From: Flavivirga amylovorans | GTDB lineage: Bacteria; Bacteroidota; Bacteroidia; Flavobacteriales; Flavobacteriaceae | DNA: 64,000 nucleotides | Reading direction: 5' to 3' | Assembly (NCBI RefSeq): GCF_030540875.1 | Contig: NZ_JAUOEM010000003.1 | Location: forward strand, 62,001-126,000 | Shown: positions 1 through 9,477 of the stretch, piece after piece | Numbering within the stretch: position 1 is the first letter of the stretch | Layout: every line of letters begins with the position of its first letter | Notes under the pieces: generated by a model | The model's input: the letters and a program-made list of their open reading frames with translations, nothing else | What the model was told of the DNA's origin: nothing | Database searches by the model: none | Translations under genes and position numbers: made by a program

Positions 1-9
1 TCAAGAAAT

Positions 10-1218
10 ATGGCTCAAAACATTGAGAAATTAATAGTAAAGTATCTAACTAATTCAGCAACTTCAACGGATTTAGATACGCTTTCTGAATGGGTTGAAA
101 AGCGAACAAACAGACCTCTATTTAAAGAGTACATACAAACACATGTAGCGATTAACCATAACATGAATGAACCAGAAACCAAAAAAGTTATTGATCAATT
201 CTTAAGTAGAATAAGGAAAGAAAGATCTTTGGGGTATAAAATTAGAAAACAACCTATTTATAGATATATGGCAGCAGCATCTATAGCAATTTTAATTGCA
301 GCTGGACTATGGTTCACAAAGTTGGGTAATACTACAGAACCACAATTTATAGAACCAATTATAGTAAATAACCAAATCCAAACAGGTACCGATAAAGCAA
401 CCCTAACATTGGAGGGTGGGGAACAAATAGCATTAGCCAAGGGTGCTTTGTTCCAAACACAAAATGCCACCAGTAACGGCGAAGAAATCATTTACAACGA
501 TGCTTCTAAAAGCCAGCAGCCAGCAGCCAATAGCAATATTGCCTACAACTACCTAACAATCCCTAGAGGTGGTCAATTCCAACTAACCCTTTCAGATGGG
601 ACACAAGTGTGGTTAAATTCAGAAAGTCGATTAAAATATCCAGTAGCATTTAATAAGGGAGAAACAAGGCAAGTAGAACTGGTATACGGCGAAGCCTATT
701 TCGATGTATCACCAAGTACAGAACATGGAGGAGCATCTTTTAAAGTGATTTCTCCCAACAACCAACAACCAACAACTAGCAACCAAATAATAGAAGTACT
801 AGGTACCGAGTTCAATATCAAAGGATATAAAGATGAGACTAATGTGTACACTACGTTAGTAGAAGGAAAAGTGACTATTTATGCCGAGAACCAAAACAAA
901 ATATTAGCACCTAATCAGCAATCAAATTTAGATACTACAACTAATGATCTATCAATTAGTAACGTCAATGTAAAAGGAGAGATTGCTTGGGTAAATGGTG
1001 AATTCATAATACAAGGTAAAACCCTAAAAGAGATCATAAAAGTATTGTCACGTTGGTACGATATGGATGTAACCTTTGCTAATAGAGATTTAGAAGAAGC
1101 AAGGTTTGTTGGGATATTACGTAAAGATCAAAATATCGTAGACATACTAAACATGATCAAAAATTTCGGAGTCATAAACACTTACGAAATCAATAATAAA
1201 ACGATAACACTCAAATAA
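10..1218 (+). CDS. FecR-type anti-sigma factor, locus A
   Basis: Inner-membrane anti-sigma factor that would hold an ECF sigma factor inactive until a signal arrives from the SusC partner. The N-terminal ~80 residues are the cytoplasmic sigma-binding part. A hydrophobic helix at about residues 86-103 crosses the membrane. A periplasmic FecR domain follows (about 180-310, with TIPRGGQFQLTLSDG and VYGEAYFDVSPS). The C-terminal ~75 residues match the DUF4974/STN-like tail of Bacteroidota FecR proteins and end in NNKTITLK. The ATG at 10 fits the starts of the paralogues at 21351 and 33026. The matching sigma gene should lie just left of the window. The central and terminal parts are nearly identical to the three other FecR genes here, which suggests gene conversion. 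Family assignment is secure; its pairing with the SusC at 1670 is inferred from gene order. Confidence 0.93.
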   Translation: MAQNIEKLIVKYLTNSATSTDLDTLSEWVEKRTNRPLFKEYIQTHVAINHNMNEPETKKVIDQFLSRIRKERSLGYKIRKQPIYRYMAAASIAILIAAGLWFTKLGNTTEPQFIEPIIVNNQIQTGTDKATLTLEGGEQIALAKGALFQTQNATSNGEEIIYNDASKSQQPAANSNIAYNYLTIPRGGQFQLTLSDGTQVWLNSESRLKYPVAFNKGETRQVELVYGEAYFDVSPSTEHGGASFKVISPNNQQPTTSNQIIEVLGTEFNIKGYKDETNVYTTLVEGKVTIYAENQNKILAPNQQSNLDTTTNDLSISNVNVKGEIAWVNGEFIIQGKTLKEIIKVLSRWYDMDVTFANRDLEEARFVGILRKDQNIVDILNMIKNFGVINTYEINNKTITLK

Positions 1219-1220
1219 AT

Positions 1221-1281
1221 TGTCATTGCGAGAAGCGCAGCAAGCTTGTATTGAGCATAGCCGAAATATGGCAATCTTATG
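1221..1281. repeat. Flavobacterial GTCATTGCGAG-type intergenic repeat
   Basis: Directly after the FecR stop lies GTCATTGCGAGAAGCGCAGC, with a matching GGCAATCTTAT end about 45 bases later. This is the form of a palindromic repeat scattered between genes in many Flavobacteriaceae. It has no reading frame of its own. The rest of the 450-base gap holds two copies of the susC leader stem-loop and AT-rich sequence. Confidence 0.6.
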
Positions 1282-1304
1282 AATATAAACTAGAAACAAA
1301 AAAA

Positions 1305-1349
1305 GAGAGCGAAGTTCAAACATTTCGACGTGAATAAACTTAACTCCCT
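1305..1349 (+). promoter_or_regulatory. Upstream degenerate copy of the susC leader stem-loop
   Basis: This stretch runs GAGAGCGAAGTTC ... AAACTTAACTCCCT. It resembles the locus B copy at 11403-11448 (GGGAGCGAAGTTCAACC ... AACTCCGTCCCT) more than the second copy in its own locus. The inner arms AAGTT and AACTT pair. It lies about 320 bases before the susC start, unlike the other copies, so it may be a displaced or decayed duplicate. Confidence 0.45.
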
Positions 1350-1570
1350 AAAACATGAAAATTAAACGAATGTTTAATCTAATTACATGCCCGAACGTAA
1401 AAATAGTCCACTGGATCGATACAGGTGACTTACAGATGTGCTATTTAGTTTAAAGCAAGATGAAAGCGAAAACCAAATATGTTAATATATTAAATATTAG
1501 AAATAACAATTAATCTAAAGTTTAACAAACACTAAAACAGTATGAACAAATAAATACATTTTAAAAAAGA

Positions 1571-1617
1571 AGGGGAACAAGGTTTAAACCCGCAAAAGTT
1601 CAAAAACCACGTCCCCT
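1571..1617 (+). promoter_or_regulatory. susC leader stem-loop, locus A
   Basis: The outer arms GGGGA and TCCCC pair, and inside them GGTTT pairs with AAACC, around an A-rich loop containing GCAAAAGTTCA. The element ends 52 bases before the susC ATG. The same two-stem arrangement, with compensatory changes in the inner stem and nearly the same spacing, lies before the susC genes at 11497, 22887 and 34593. It is probably an element of the 5' untranslated RNA. Its function is unknown. Confidence 0.6.
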
Positions 1618-1669
1618 CGATAACATTATTAATTAATTAAAAATTAACTAACTAATAACACGCAAATTT

Positions 1670-4600
1670 ATGGAAATTAAATCAATTAAAATCCATGCAG
1701 TCCCTATGAAAATAGAGATCGGCAAAAGGATATTATTAATGATTATGAGAACATTCATTTTCTTACTTTGTACAACAGTTTTCAGTTTAAATACCGAAAT
1801 AGGATTGGCACAAGAAAAAGTCACAATCGATATTGATAAAGAAGTTACAATCGATGAGGTGTTCCAAATTATTATGGACCAAACTAAATTCAACTTTTTA
1901 TATCCCGAAAACTTGTTTAAGGATATGCCCAAAGTACAACTAAAAAAAGGAGTAATAAGGGCAGATAGACTCATTAGTAAAAGCATAGCATCAGGAAAGT
2001 TTAATGTAATACTTACAGAAAACAATAACATTCTTATAAAAAAGAAAACTAGGAAACAACAACGCCAAATTACAGGAAAAGTTACTGGAGAAGATGGCAT
2101 GTCACTAGCAGGTGTAACAGTCTTGGTAAAAGGAACTACAAGAGGGGTCTCTACAAATTTTGACGGGCAATACACCATTACAGTAGCAGATATAGCAAAC
2201 GTTTTAATGTTTTCTTCTATTGGTTATGCCTCTCAGGAAATCACCGTTGGTAATCAAAACACGATAGATGTGGTAATGAAAGAAGAGATTAGTGAACTTG
2301 ATGTTGTAGAGATTAATGCGGGGTATTATAAAACTTCTCAACGCAAAGCAACAGGTAATATCTCTAGAGTAGAATCAAAGGATATAGAACTACAACCAAT
2401 ATCCAACCCATTACAAGCTATACAAGGAAGAATTGCTGGAGTTTCGATAACTCAAGTCTCGGGTGTAGCTGGAGGAAGGGTAGATATTCAAATAAGAGGT
2501 CGTAATAGTTTGAGAGAGGATGGCAACAACCCCTTATATGTCATAGATGGTGTACCATACCCTTCTAATACTTTATTAGATGGAAATCAAGTTGGTATTG
2601 GTGGTACGAATCAAACTGGTAGCCCATTATCTTATATTAATCCAAACGATATAGAATCATTTCAAATATTAAAAGATGCCGATGCTACAGCAATATATGG
2701 CTCCCTGGGAGCTAATGGAGTGGTGTTGATAACAACCAAAAAAGGAACAAAGGGAAAAACTAGTGTAAGTATTAATTTAGCTTCAGGTTTTTCAACGGCA
2801 AGCAAAAAATTAGACCTTTTAAATACTGAACAATATTTAGAAATGCGTTTTGAAGGTAATCCAAATGCTGTTGTCTTTCCACCTTTCTTACAAGAACGTT
2901 TTTTTCCAGATTTATATCTATGGGATCAAAATAGAGAAACTGATTGGCAAGATGAGCTTTTAGGGGGGACAGCAGAACAAACAACGGCTAATATTTCAGT
3001 TTCAGGAGGCAATGAGAAAACTCAATTCAATTTTGGAGCTGGTTATTTTAAGGAAACCACAATATTCCCTACAGATGAAGGTTTTAAGAGAATTTCAAGT
3101 TTGCTAAGTGTAAATCATACGTCCTTAAATAATAAATTTAATGCACACGCTTCTTTAAGTTTTTCTAATACAAAAAATACACTTCCTAGTGCTGACCTAG
3201 CGAGATCTGCATTGACAACAGCACCTAACGCACCAGCATTATATGACGAAAATGGTGAAATTAATTGGGAAAATGGTTTCGATAATCCTATAGCATTACT
3301 TCACAGAGAATATAGTGACGAAACTCAAAATATTATTTTAAATACAAATCTCAATTATGAAATTTTCAAAAACTTAAAATTAGGAGTCTCATTTGGCTAT
3401 AATTCCCAGCATACAAATGCAAATCAAATAACACCTTTAAATACGATCAATCCAACTTTTAGATCATCTTTTGGTAGGGAAAGTAGTTTTGTTAAAGGTG
3501 AATTCAAATCCTGGTTGATGGAACCAAAATTAGAGTTTAATAAGACGTATAACAAATTAAAACTATCGACGTTAATTGGTATGACTTTCCGAGAGGATAT
3601 TCTTCAATCTGAAAGCACAAATGCCACAGGATTTAGTAGCGACTTATTTCTTTTAAACTCGAGCGCTGCTTCGGTATTAGAAGTTAGAGGGACTTCTTTT
3701 TCACAATATAGATATAATGCAATATATGGAAGAGTTAATTTAGATTGGGCAGACAAATACATTTTAAATTTAACTGTTCGTAGAGATGGCTCATCAAGGT
3801 TTGGCCCTAACAAGAGATTTGGAAATTTTGGTGCAGTGGGTGCGGCTTGGTTATTTTCAAGAGAAAATCTTTTAAACGATTCCTCATGGTTAAGTTTTGG
3901 AAAACTTCGTGCGAGCTATGGTATTACCGGTAATGATCAAATTCCTGACTATGGTTATTTAGATTCGTTCGCTTTTTCAAATTTGCCTTATAATAACGTT
4001 GTTGGCTTTGAGGTGTCAAGATTGGCAAATAATAATTATTCATGGGAGTCTGTTAAAAAAATTGAAGTTGGTCTAGAGTTTGGCTTGTTTAAAGACAAAA
4101 TATATACAAATATAAATTGGTACAGTAATCGTGCTACTGATCAGTTAGTTGGACTCCCGTTATCCCAAGTAACGGGGGATAACAATATCCAATTTAATAT
4201 ACCTACTGTAGTAGAAAACCGAGGGTTGGAGTTAGTTATCAACACAACAAATATTAACACTAAAAATTTTAAATGGAATACAAATTTTAATTTAACCGTT
4301 CCTCAAAACGAGCTTTTAGAATTCGATGACATTGAAAAATTCCCTTTCTTTAATAATAAATGGGTTGTTGGCGAGTCTATTAATGGTGGTATTGGTACAG
4401 TTATTAATAGTGGAAAAGTTTTTGAATTTATTGGATTAAATAGCGATACTGGCGATTATGAATTTACAGATTATAACAATGATGGTAGTATAACTGTTGA
4501 GGATCGTCAAAAATATGTAGAGATTGGTCAAAAATATTTTGGTGGTATTCAAAATACCATTACTTACAAAGGATTTGAGTTAGATTTTTTGTTCCAGTTT

Positions 4601-4999
4601 GTTAAACAAAAAGGGTATGATGTATATTTTCCATTTAGCTCACCAGGTGCTTTTGCCCCAATATCTAATCAACCCGTACAAGTATTAGACCGTTGGCAAC
4701 AATCAGGAGACCTAGCAACGTTTCAAAGATTTGGATCATCTGCCTTGTATAATAGGTATATATCTTCTGATGCTATTATTACAGATACTTCTTTTATTAG
4801 ATTGAATAACTTATCACTTTCTTATAATTTATCAAATGAAATTTTGGAAAAACTAAAATTACAGAGGATAAAGGTTTATGCGCAAGGGCAGAATTTGTTC
4901 ACTATTACAAATTATAAAGGATTAAATCCAGAAATAGGAGGAATAGCATTTTCCCCTCCTTTACGCACTATATCTTTAGGAATGGAAATAACTTTTTAA
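1670..4999 (+). CDS. SusC/RagA-type TonB-dependent transporter with STN domain, locus A
   Basis: Outer-membrane channel that imports a substrate captured by its SusD partner, using TonB energy. A long N-terminus and signal peptide (cleavage near residue 48, LAQ) are followed by an STN domain (about 50-125), a carboxypeptidase-regulatory-like domain (about 135-215, starting QRQITGKVTGEDG), a plug (about 225-345, with the typical LKDADATAIYGSLGANGVV) and a beta-barrel to residue 1109. The STN domain marks it as a transducer able to contact the FecR at 10. The start is chosen because ATGGAAATTAAA and the 20 bases before it are conserved in all four paralogues. Plug and barrel are closest to the locus D copy (SLG form of the plug motif). 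The next gene, susD, begins 7 bases downstream. The substrate cannot be read from the sequence. Confidence 0.95.
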   Translation: MEIKSIKIHAVPMKIEIGKRILLMIMRTFIFLLCTTVFSLNTEIGLAQEKVTIDIDKEVTIDEVFQIIMDQTKFNFLYPENLFKDMPKVQLKKGVIRADRLISKSIASGKFNVILTENNNILIKKKTRKQQRQITGKVTGEDGMSLAGVTVLVKGTTRGVSTNFDGQYTITVADIANVLMFSSIGYASQEITVGNQNTIDVVMKEEISELDVVEINAGYYKTSQRKATGNISRVESKDIELQPISNPLQAIQGRIAGVSITQVSGVAGGRVDIQIRGRNSLREDGNNPLYVIDGVPYPSNTLLDGNQVGIGGTNQTGSPLSYINPNDIESFQILKDADATAIYGSLGANGVVLITTKKGTKGKTSVSINLASGFSTASKKLDLLNTEQYLEMRFEGNPNAVVFPPFLQERFFPDLYLWDQNRETDWQDELLGGTAEQTTANISVSGGNEKTQFNFGAGYFKETTIFPTDEGFKRISSLLSVNHTSLNNKFNAHASLSFSNTKNTLPSADLARSALTTAPNAPALYDENGEINWENGFDNPIALLHREYSDETQNIILNTNLNYEIFKNLKLGVSFGYNSQHTNANQITPLNTINPTFRSSFGRESSFVKGEFKSWLMEPKLEFNKTYNKLKLSTLIGMTFREDILQSESTNATGFSSDLFLLNSSAASVLEVRGTSFSQYRYNAIYGRVNLDWADKYILNLTVRRDGSSRFGPNKRFGNFGAVGAAWLFSRENLLNDSSWLSFGKLRASYGITGNDQIPDYGYLDSFAFSNLPYNNVVGFEVSRLANNNYSWESVKKIEVGLEFGLFKDKIYTNINWYSNRATDQLVGLPLSQVTGDNNIQFNIPTVVENRGLELVINTTNINTKNFKWNTNFNLTVPQNELLEFDDIEKFPFFNNKWVVGESINGGIGTVINSGKVFEFIGLNSDTGDYEFTDYNNDGSITVEDRQKYVEIGQKYFGGIQNTITYKGFELDFLFQFVKQKGYDVYFPFSSPGAFAPISNQPVQVLDRWQQSGDLATFQRFGSSALYNRYISSDAIITDTSFIRLNNLSLSYNLSNEILEKLKLQRIKVYAQGQNLFTITNYKGLNPEIGGIAFSPPLRTISLGMEITF

Positions 5000-5006
5000 A
5001 AACAAA

Positions 5007-6455
5007 ATGATGAAGAATATTAAAAACGATATAAAAAGAGGTTTGCAAAAAGTTATATTTGCAAATTCACACTCAAAATTAGCTTTAATTTTAATACTAT
5101 TTATTTCATTTATAACTTCTTGTGAGGATTTTGTTGAAATAGATGCGCCACGCAATGAAATTGTAAGAGAAACTGCAATAGTAGATGATGAAACGGCAAT
5201 TGCAGCTGTAAGTGGTATTTATAGTAAAATGATGTCAGGGTCATCTTTTAATCTACCTACTGGTGGTCTTGAAAGACTTATGGGTTTATATTCAGATGAG
5301 TTCTTAAGTGCATCAATAGATGAAAATATCTTTGAATATGTAGAAAGTAACTTGATTGCTTCCAATAATAATTCTGGTGGATTTTGGGGAACATCATTTG
5401 AAGTTTTGTTAAATATAAACTCACTTATTGAAATACTTCAAGATAATGAAAATGTTACTCAAGGGACTAAAAATCAAATTATTGGAGAGGCTAAATTTTT
5501 ACGAGCTTTTTATCATTTCTACTTAACTAACCTTTATGGTCCAATCCCAATTGTTACCTCATCAAATGTTGAGTTAAACAATACCATTTCTCGTAGTTCC
5601 GAAGAAGCTGTCTATAATCAAATAACATTAGATTTAACAGAGGCTTTAGAATTAATGGCAAATAATTTCGATTTTATTAGTGGCAAAAGAATACGCCCTA
5701 ACAGAGATGCAGCTATCGCTCTATTGGCTAGAGTGTATTTGTATGCGGGTGATTGGCAAAAGGCAGAGGATAATGCTACGCTATTAATTAACAACAATTT
5801 GTATAATCTAGAATCAGATTTAAATAACACATTTTTAGCCACAAGTAATGAAGCCATTTGGCAATTACAGCCTGTGTTACCAGATATGTTGGTTCCTCAA
5901 GCCAAATTCTTATTGCTAACCACTGCTCCAACAGGTAATAACATTTTTTTTAGAGAAACTTTTCACGATGAGTTCGAAATTAATGATCAAAGATTTACAA
6001 ACTGGGTTGGGCTATTTTCAGATGTTACTACAGGAGCGGATTATTATTTTTCATTTAAGTATAAAAACAATGCAAATGTCACAAACACGACACAAGAATA
6101 TCTAATTATGTTTAGGCTGGCAGAGCAATATTTAATTCGTGCAGAGGCGAGAGCACAGTTAGGAGATATCTCAGGTTCACAATCCGATTTAAATGTCATT
6201 AGAGGTCGTGCCAGTTTAAACGATACATCAGCAGTAACGGCTAATGATTTATTAGATGATATTTTCCAAGAACGGCAATTAGAATTGTTTGCAGAATGGG
6301 GGCATCGTTGGTTTGATATGAAAAGGACAGGGCGAGCTGATGAAATTTTAAGCCCATTAAAAACAACATGGAAATCAACAAACATAATATTACCAATTCC
6401 AGAGATTGAAATTACTAACAATCCTAACTTATTACCACAAAATTCTGGATATTAA
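5007..6455 (+). CDS. RagB/SusD-type surface lipoprotein, locus A
   Basis: Substrate-binding lid of the SusC channel encoded directly upstream. A hydrophobic signal ends in the lipobox FITSC, so the mature protein starts at Cys and is exported to the cell surface. The SusD fold is recognisable from the early helices (AAVSGIYSKM), the TPR-like LIRAEARAQLGD segment, the ERQLELFAEWGHRWFDMKRT motif and the usual ending NPNLLPQNSGY. The length of 482 aa is normal for the family. It is closest to the locus D SusD. No sugar specificity can be assigned, and no glycoside hydrolase lies nearby. Confidence 0.94.
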   Translation: MMKNIKNDIKRGLQKVIFANSHSKLALILILFISFITSCEDFVEIDAPRNEIVRETAIVDDETAIAAVSGIYSKMMSGSSFNLPTGGLERLMGLYSDEFLSASIDENIFEYVESNLIASNNNSGGFWGTSFEVLLNINSLIEILQDNENVTQGTKNQIIGEAKFLRAFYHFYLTNLYGPIPIVTSSNVELNNTISRSSEEAVYNQITLDLTEALELMANNFDFISGKRIRPNRDAAIALLARVYLYAGDWQKAEDNATLLINNNLYNLESDLNNTFLATSNEAIWQLQPVLPDMLVPQAKFLLLTTAPTGNNIFFRETFHDEFEINDQRFTNWVGLFSDVTTGADYYFSFKYKNNANVTNTTQEYLIMFRLAEQYLIRAEARAQLGDISGSQSDLNVIRGRASLNDTSAVTANDLLDDIFQERQLELFAEWGHRWFDMKRTGRADEILSPLKTTWKSTNIILPIPEIEITNNPNLLPQNSGY

Positions 6456-6475
6456 AACTAAATAAGTATAGATAT

Positions 6476-6497
6476 ATCCCTCTGTTAATAGAGGGAT
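6476..6497. repeat. Hairpin between susD and the TlpA-like gene, locus A
   Basis: ATCCCTCT and AGAGGGAT form a perfect 8-bp stem around GTTAA. There is no T-tract, so it is not a normal terminator. Loci B and D have unrelated hairpins at the same place. It may protect the abundant susCD message or weaken read-through. Confidence 0.5.
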
Positions 6498-6564
6498 TAT
6501 CCAATTAGAAATTATTCTCAACAAGTAAAAATCACATTACTTTTAATTTTAATAATATCAGATA

Positions 6565-8139
6565 ATGTTAAAAAATCATGTTATGAAGAAAAAAAAATAT
6601 AAAATAGCAACAATTATTTTACTGTTTGCTCTATCAATATGTCTTAAAGTTTCAGGCCAAAAAGTAGAGTTAAAAGTTGGCGATAAAGCTCCTCCAATAA
6701 ATGTATTCAAGTGGTTAAAGGGTAATGAAGTTAAAGAGTTTCAAAAAGGGAAAGTTTACATGGTAGAGTTTAGCGCTACTTGGTGTGTGCCCTGTAAAAA
6801 AGTCATTCCACACTTATCAACCTTGTCCAATATGTATAAAAACGAGGCTGAAGTATTAAGTTTTTATGTAATGGAAATGAATACAGAGCCATTAGACACT
6901 AAACAACCTAAGTATGTTCAAAAAGTTGAAAACTTTATCAAAAAACAAGGTAATAATATTCAATACAACATAGCAGTTGACACACCTGATAGTTTTATGC
7001 AAAGTAATTGGTTAAGACCAGCAGGAATATCTGGAGTTCCACATGCTTTTATTGTAGACAAAGAGGGCTATATAGCGTGGATAGATGTTAGTACTGCAGG
7101 TAAGGGGTTAGGTGCCTTGAAGCAAGCTATGGATTATGCATTATCATATGATTACAAATTAAATCATATGATAAATCAGGCTAAACAGCGAGAAGCAATT
7201 GAGGCTAAATTTAATCCAAATACTGTATTAGCTGATAAAATTAAAGAGGATGAAGAACAATTTTTGTTTCGTTCAGCAATTAAGAAATCAAACAAAAATG
7301 TTCCTGTTGCTCAAAACATGCATTTTGATACAAGACCTTGGCATGATAGTTCATTACCAGAAAAATATAGACGCGAAAAGGGTAAAATGAAATGGTTTAA
7401 TATGTTGCCCATAGATTTATATCGTTTAGCCTATGGAGATACTTTACCCTGTATCCTACCTGATCACAGACGTCCAGAACATCATGGTAAGTTTTTTTCA
7501 AAAGTGCATCCATATGCAGGAGGTACTGTTTATGGTGAGATCTGGCATACACCAATTTTGGAAGTGGAAAACCCTAAATTAGTTGGAGAAACAATTTGGA
7601 AAAACCGAAAGTTTAAATCTGCAGACAACAAGTATCATTATAGTATTCAAGTTCCTAAAGAACAAGCAAATGTGAAATTTTTGCAACAGACAATGCAAAA
7701 TGATTTGAAGAATTATTTTGGATATGATGTATCGGTTCAAATCAGAGAAATGCCATGCTGGAAAATAAAAATAAAAGATAAAGCAATTGTAAGACAAAAT
7801 TTGAGAACAAAAACAATTGGCCAGAACTGGAGATATGACTACAAAGACGGTGAGATTAATTATAATAATACTACAATTGAATCTTTAGTTTATGTATTAG
7901 CTTTTAATTTTGGTTATAGAACTTCTGATTATGGACTTATAGATCTTGAAGACCAAGCACCGTTTATTGATGAAACAGGTATAGATTATGAAATTGACCT
8001 ATTCATCCCTAAACAGGCAAAAACAAGTTTTCAGGCATTCAATACTTACTTAGAAAGTATTGGCTTGTATCTAGAAAAGTCCACAAAGCACATGAAGGTC
8101 ATTGTAATTAGAGATAGTGAACGAACCCTTAACCAGTAG
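6565..8139 (+). CDS. TlpA-like thioredoxin fused to a DUF3738-like domain, locus A
   Basis: Predicted periplasmic thiol-disulfide protein. After a signal peptide come GDKAPPINV, typical of AhpC/TlpA folds, the active site WCVPC (Cys74, Cys77) and a cis-proline loop SGVPHAFIVDKEG. The thioredoxin part ends near residue 190. The C-terminal half has YHYSIQVPKEQ, FGYDVSVQIREMPCWKI, FIDETG and GLYLEKSTKHMKVIVIRD. This pattern resembles DUF3738, known from acidobacterial proteins and from Bacteroidota TlpA fusions; I assign it from memory of the motif. A second ATG at 6583 (MKKKKYK) may be the real start, since it gives a normal signal peptide. The DsbD-alpha gene begins 2 bases after the stop, so the two are surely co-expressed. 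This locus has no cargo gene between them. Confidence 0.85.
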   Translation: MLKNHVMKKKKYKIATIILLFALSICLKVSGQKVELKVGDKAPPINVFKWLKGNEVKEFQKGKVYMVEFSATWCVPCKKVIPHLSTLSNMYKNEAEVLSFYVMEMNTEPLDTKQPKYVQKVENFIKKQGNNIQYNIAVDTPDSFMQSNWLRPAGISGVPHAFIVDKEGYIAWIDVSTAGKGLGALKQAMDYALSYDYKLNHMINQAKQREAIEAKFNPNTVLADKIKEDEEQFLFRSAIKKSNKNVPVAQNMHFDTRPWHDSSLPEKYRREKGKMKWFNMLPIDLYRLAYGDTLPCILPDHRRPEHHGKFFSKVHPYAGGTVYGEIWHTPILEVENPKLVGETIWKNRKFKSADNKYHYSIQVPKEQANVKFLQQTMQNDLKNYFGYDVSVQIREMPCWKIKIKDKAIVRQNLRTKTIGQNWRYDYKDGEINYNNTTIESLVYVLAFNFGYRTSDYGLIDLEDQAPFIDETGIDYEIDLFIPKQAKTSFQAFNTYLESIGLYLEKSTKHMKVIVIRDSERTLNQ

Positions 8140-8141
8140 TT

Positions 8142-8612
8142 ATGAAGGTAAAAAAAACAATGCTTCTATATGCTTTATTTGTATTAAGTATAACCTACTT
8201 ACAGGCCCAAATCCTAGAACCAGCCAAATGGTCATATACAATTCAGGAAAATTCAAGCCAAGAGTTAGAATTAACGTTTAAGGTGAGCCTGGATGATACT
8301 TGGTACGTATATGCAACAGACCAAAACCCAGATTTAGGACCTATTCCAACAACAATAAACTTAGAAGGTTCAGGTTTTAAAATTATAGGAGAACCAAAAC
8401 CAATAAAAGTAAAAACCAAATACGATGAAATTTGGGAAGGAGATACTCGGGTTATTACAGAGTCAGGTGGTGGTTTTACACAACGCATCAAAGTTTTAGA
8501 ACCTAATCCTAAAATAAAGGCAACCATAAACTACACAGTGTGCTCCATGGAAACAGGCCAATGTGTATTCGGTGAGCAAGAGTTTGATATTAATCTTAAT
8601 CAGAGCAAATAA
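8142..8612 (+). CDS. Stand-alone DsbD-alpha-like periplasmic protein, locus A
   Basis: A 156-aa secreted protein with a signal peptide ending near AQ. The body (LEPAKW, LDDTWYVYATDQNPDLGPIPT, WEGDTRVITESGGGFTQRI) matches the N-terminal immunoglobulin-like domain of DsbD, which passes electrons to periplasmic thiol proteins. The redox pair is Cys134 and Cys141 in YTVCSMETGQCVFGEQEF, spaced C-x6-C; E. coli DsbD has C-x5-C. There is no DsbD membrane part and no second thioredoxin domain, so it must receive electrons from elsewhere or act as a shuttle or chaperone. The partner is most likely the TlpA-like protein encoded 2 bases upstream. The C-terminal 35 residues are identical or nearly so in all four loci. 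Confidence 0.85.
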   Translation: MKVKKTMLLYALFVLSITYLQAQILEPAKWSYTIQENSSQELELTFKVSLDDTWYVYATDQNPDLGPIPTTINLEGSGFKIIGEPKPIKVKTKYDEIWEGDTRVITESGGGFTQRIKVLEPNPKIKATINYTVCSMETGQCVFGEQEFDINLNQSK

Positions 8613-8815
8613 AAAATGTCTACTCGGAAACGGTTATTGTTCATGAACTGTTTATAGCTTGGTTTTATTAGTTGAAGCCCCGTTCTCTTTTAGACCAAAA
8701 ACATAAAGGTCAAAATAATACGCCCTTCAACTTAAGTTTTTTTTCATTGTAATAGTTGTTTTTTGAATTAGTCACTCATAGCAGATTATTTTGAGTTAAT
8801 TGCGCACGACATCTT
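8613..8815 (+). ncRNA. Conserved 3' element after the DsbD-alpha gene, locus A
   Basis: About 200 bases without a credible reading frame, repeated after each of the four DsbD-alpha genes (19891, 31652, 44735). Long runs are almost unchanged, for example CAACTTAAGTTTTTTTTCAT, TAATAGTTGTTTTTTGAATT and GTCACTCATAGCAGATTATT. A GGAACGG-type arm near the start can pair with CCGTTCCC-type sequence about 70 bases later, perfectly in C and D and with mismatches here. It leads into an intrinsic terminator. It could be a 3' untranslated region released as a small RNA, or simply duplicated sequence. Confidence 0.5.
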
Positions 8816-8849
8816 CTTTAGTTATTTAGAGATAGGTGTCGTGTTTTTT
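8803..8849 (+). terminator. Intrinsic terminator of locus A
   Basis: CACGACATC (8805-8813) pairs with GGTGTCGTG (8835-8843), with one G-T pair, and is followed directly by six T. Equivalent hairpins end loci B and C. Confidence 0.85.
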
Positions 8850-8855
8850 GTTGTC

Positions 8856-9055
8856 ATCCTGAACTTGCCAGTGCTGAACTTGTTTCAGTATTTCAGGATC
8901 TCATCATGTCACTTCGAGACCTTAGAAAAAAAATTTATAAAGCGTATGAAATGACGTTATCGGATGTCAGAAGGAGGAACAACTGAAGAATCTCTAGAAA
9001 TTTATCCAAAGATTCTTCGCTTTAGCCTGTCTTGAGCGAAGTCGAAAGGCTCTGA
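8856..9055. repeat. Cluster of flavobacterial intergenic repeats between loci A and B
   Basis: The stretch holds TGTCATCCTGAACTTG, TTTCAGGATCTCATC, GAAGAATCTC/AGATTCTTCGC and CCTGTCTTGAGCGAAGTCGAAAGG-type pieces (the last at 9026-9049). These are fragments of repeats common between genes in this family. A related GAGCGAAGTCGAAGG copy follows dnaK at 54534. No gene is visible here. Confidence 0.6.
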
Positions 9056-9155
9056 CAAATAGCTTTAAATTAACCACTTATAAAATAACGTCAATGGTAG
9101 TATCTCGCTGTTTTGTAAGATGTATCGAGACCAATTTCATAAGATAACCAGCATA

Positions 9156-9327
9156 CTATTCTGTTTTTTGTCTAATGCCTGATGGATCAAAGACAAGTAG
9201 CTTTTGCACAGCAGTCATGGAGTAAATACCTTTTCCAATACTACCCAAATAAGTAACTGGAGCAGCACTGAACTTACAACAAAAAGACGGATAATTTAAA
9301 CCTAAGTAATAACATAACTACCATAAA
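9156..9327 (-). pseudogene. Possible decayed coding remnant
   Basis: On the minus strand an open frame of about 57 codons without a start ends in a TAG at 9156-9158. It reads YLGSIGKGIYSMTAVQ and KLLVFDPSGIRQKTE near its end. The composition looks protein-like, but I recognise no family, and an upstream stop cuts it off. The rest of the gap up to 9477 is AT-rich, with no further feature visible. Confidence 0.2.
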
Positions 9328-9477
9328 GTACAAACATAGGTTAGTATGAAATCCTATATGAAAAGTAATCAGATTAAACCTACAAGATATATAAACAGCA
9401 TCAATCTGTATGGGTAATTCATATTAATTTGTTTAATTTACAACGTGTAAATTGTTTATTAATAACATTATTTTTTT

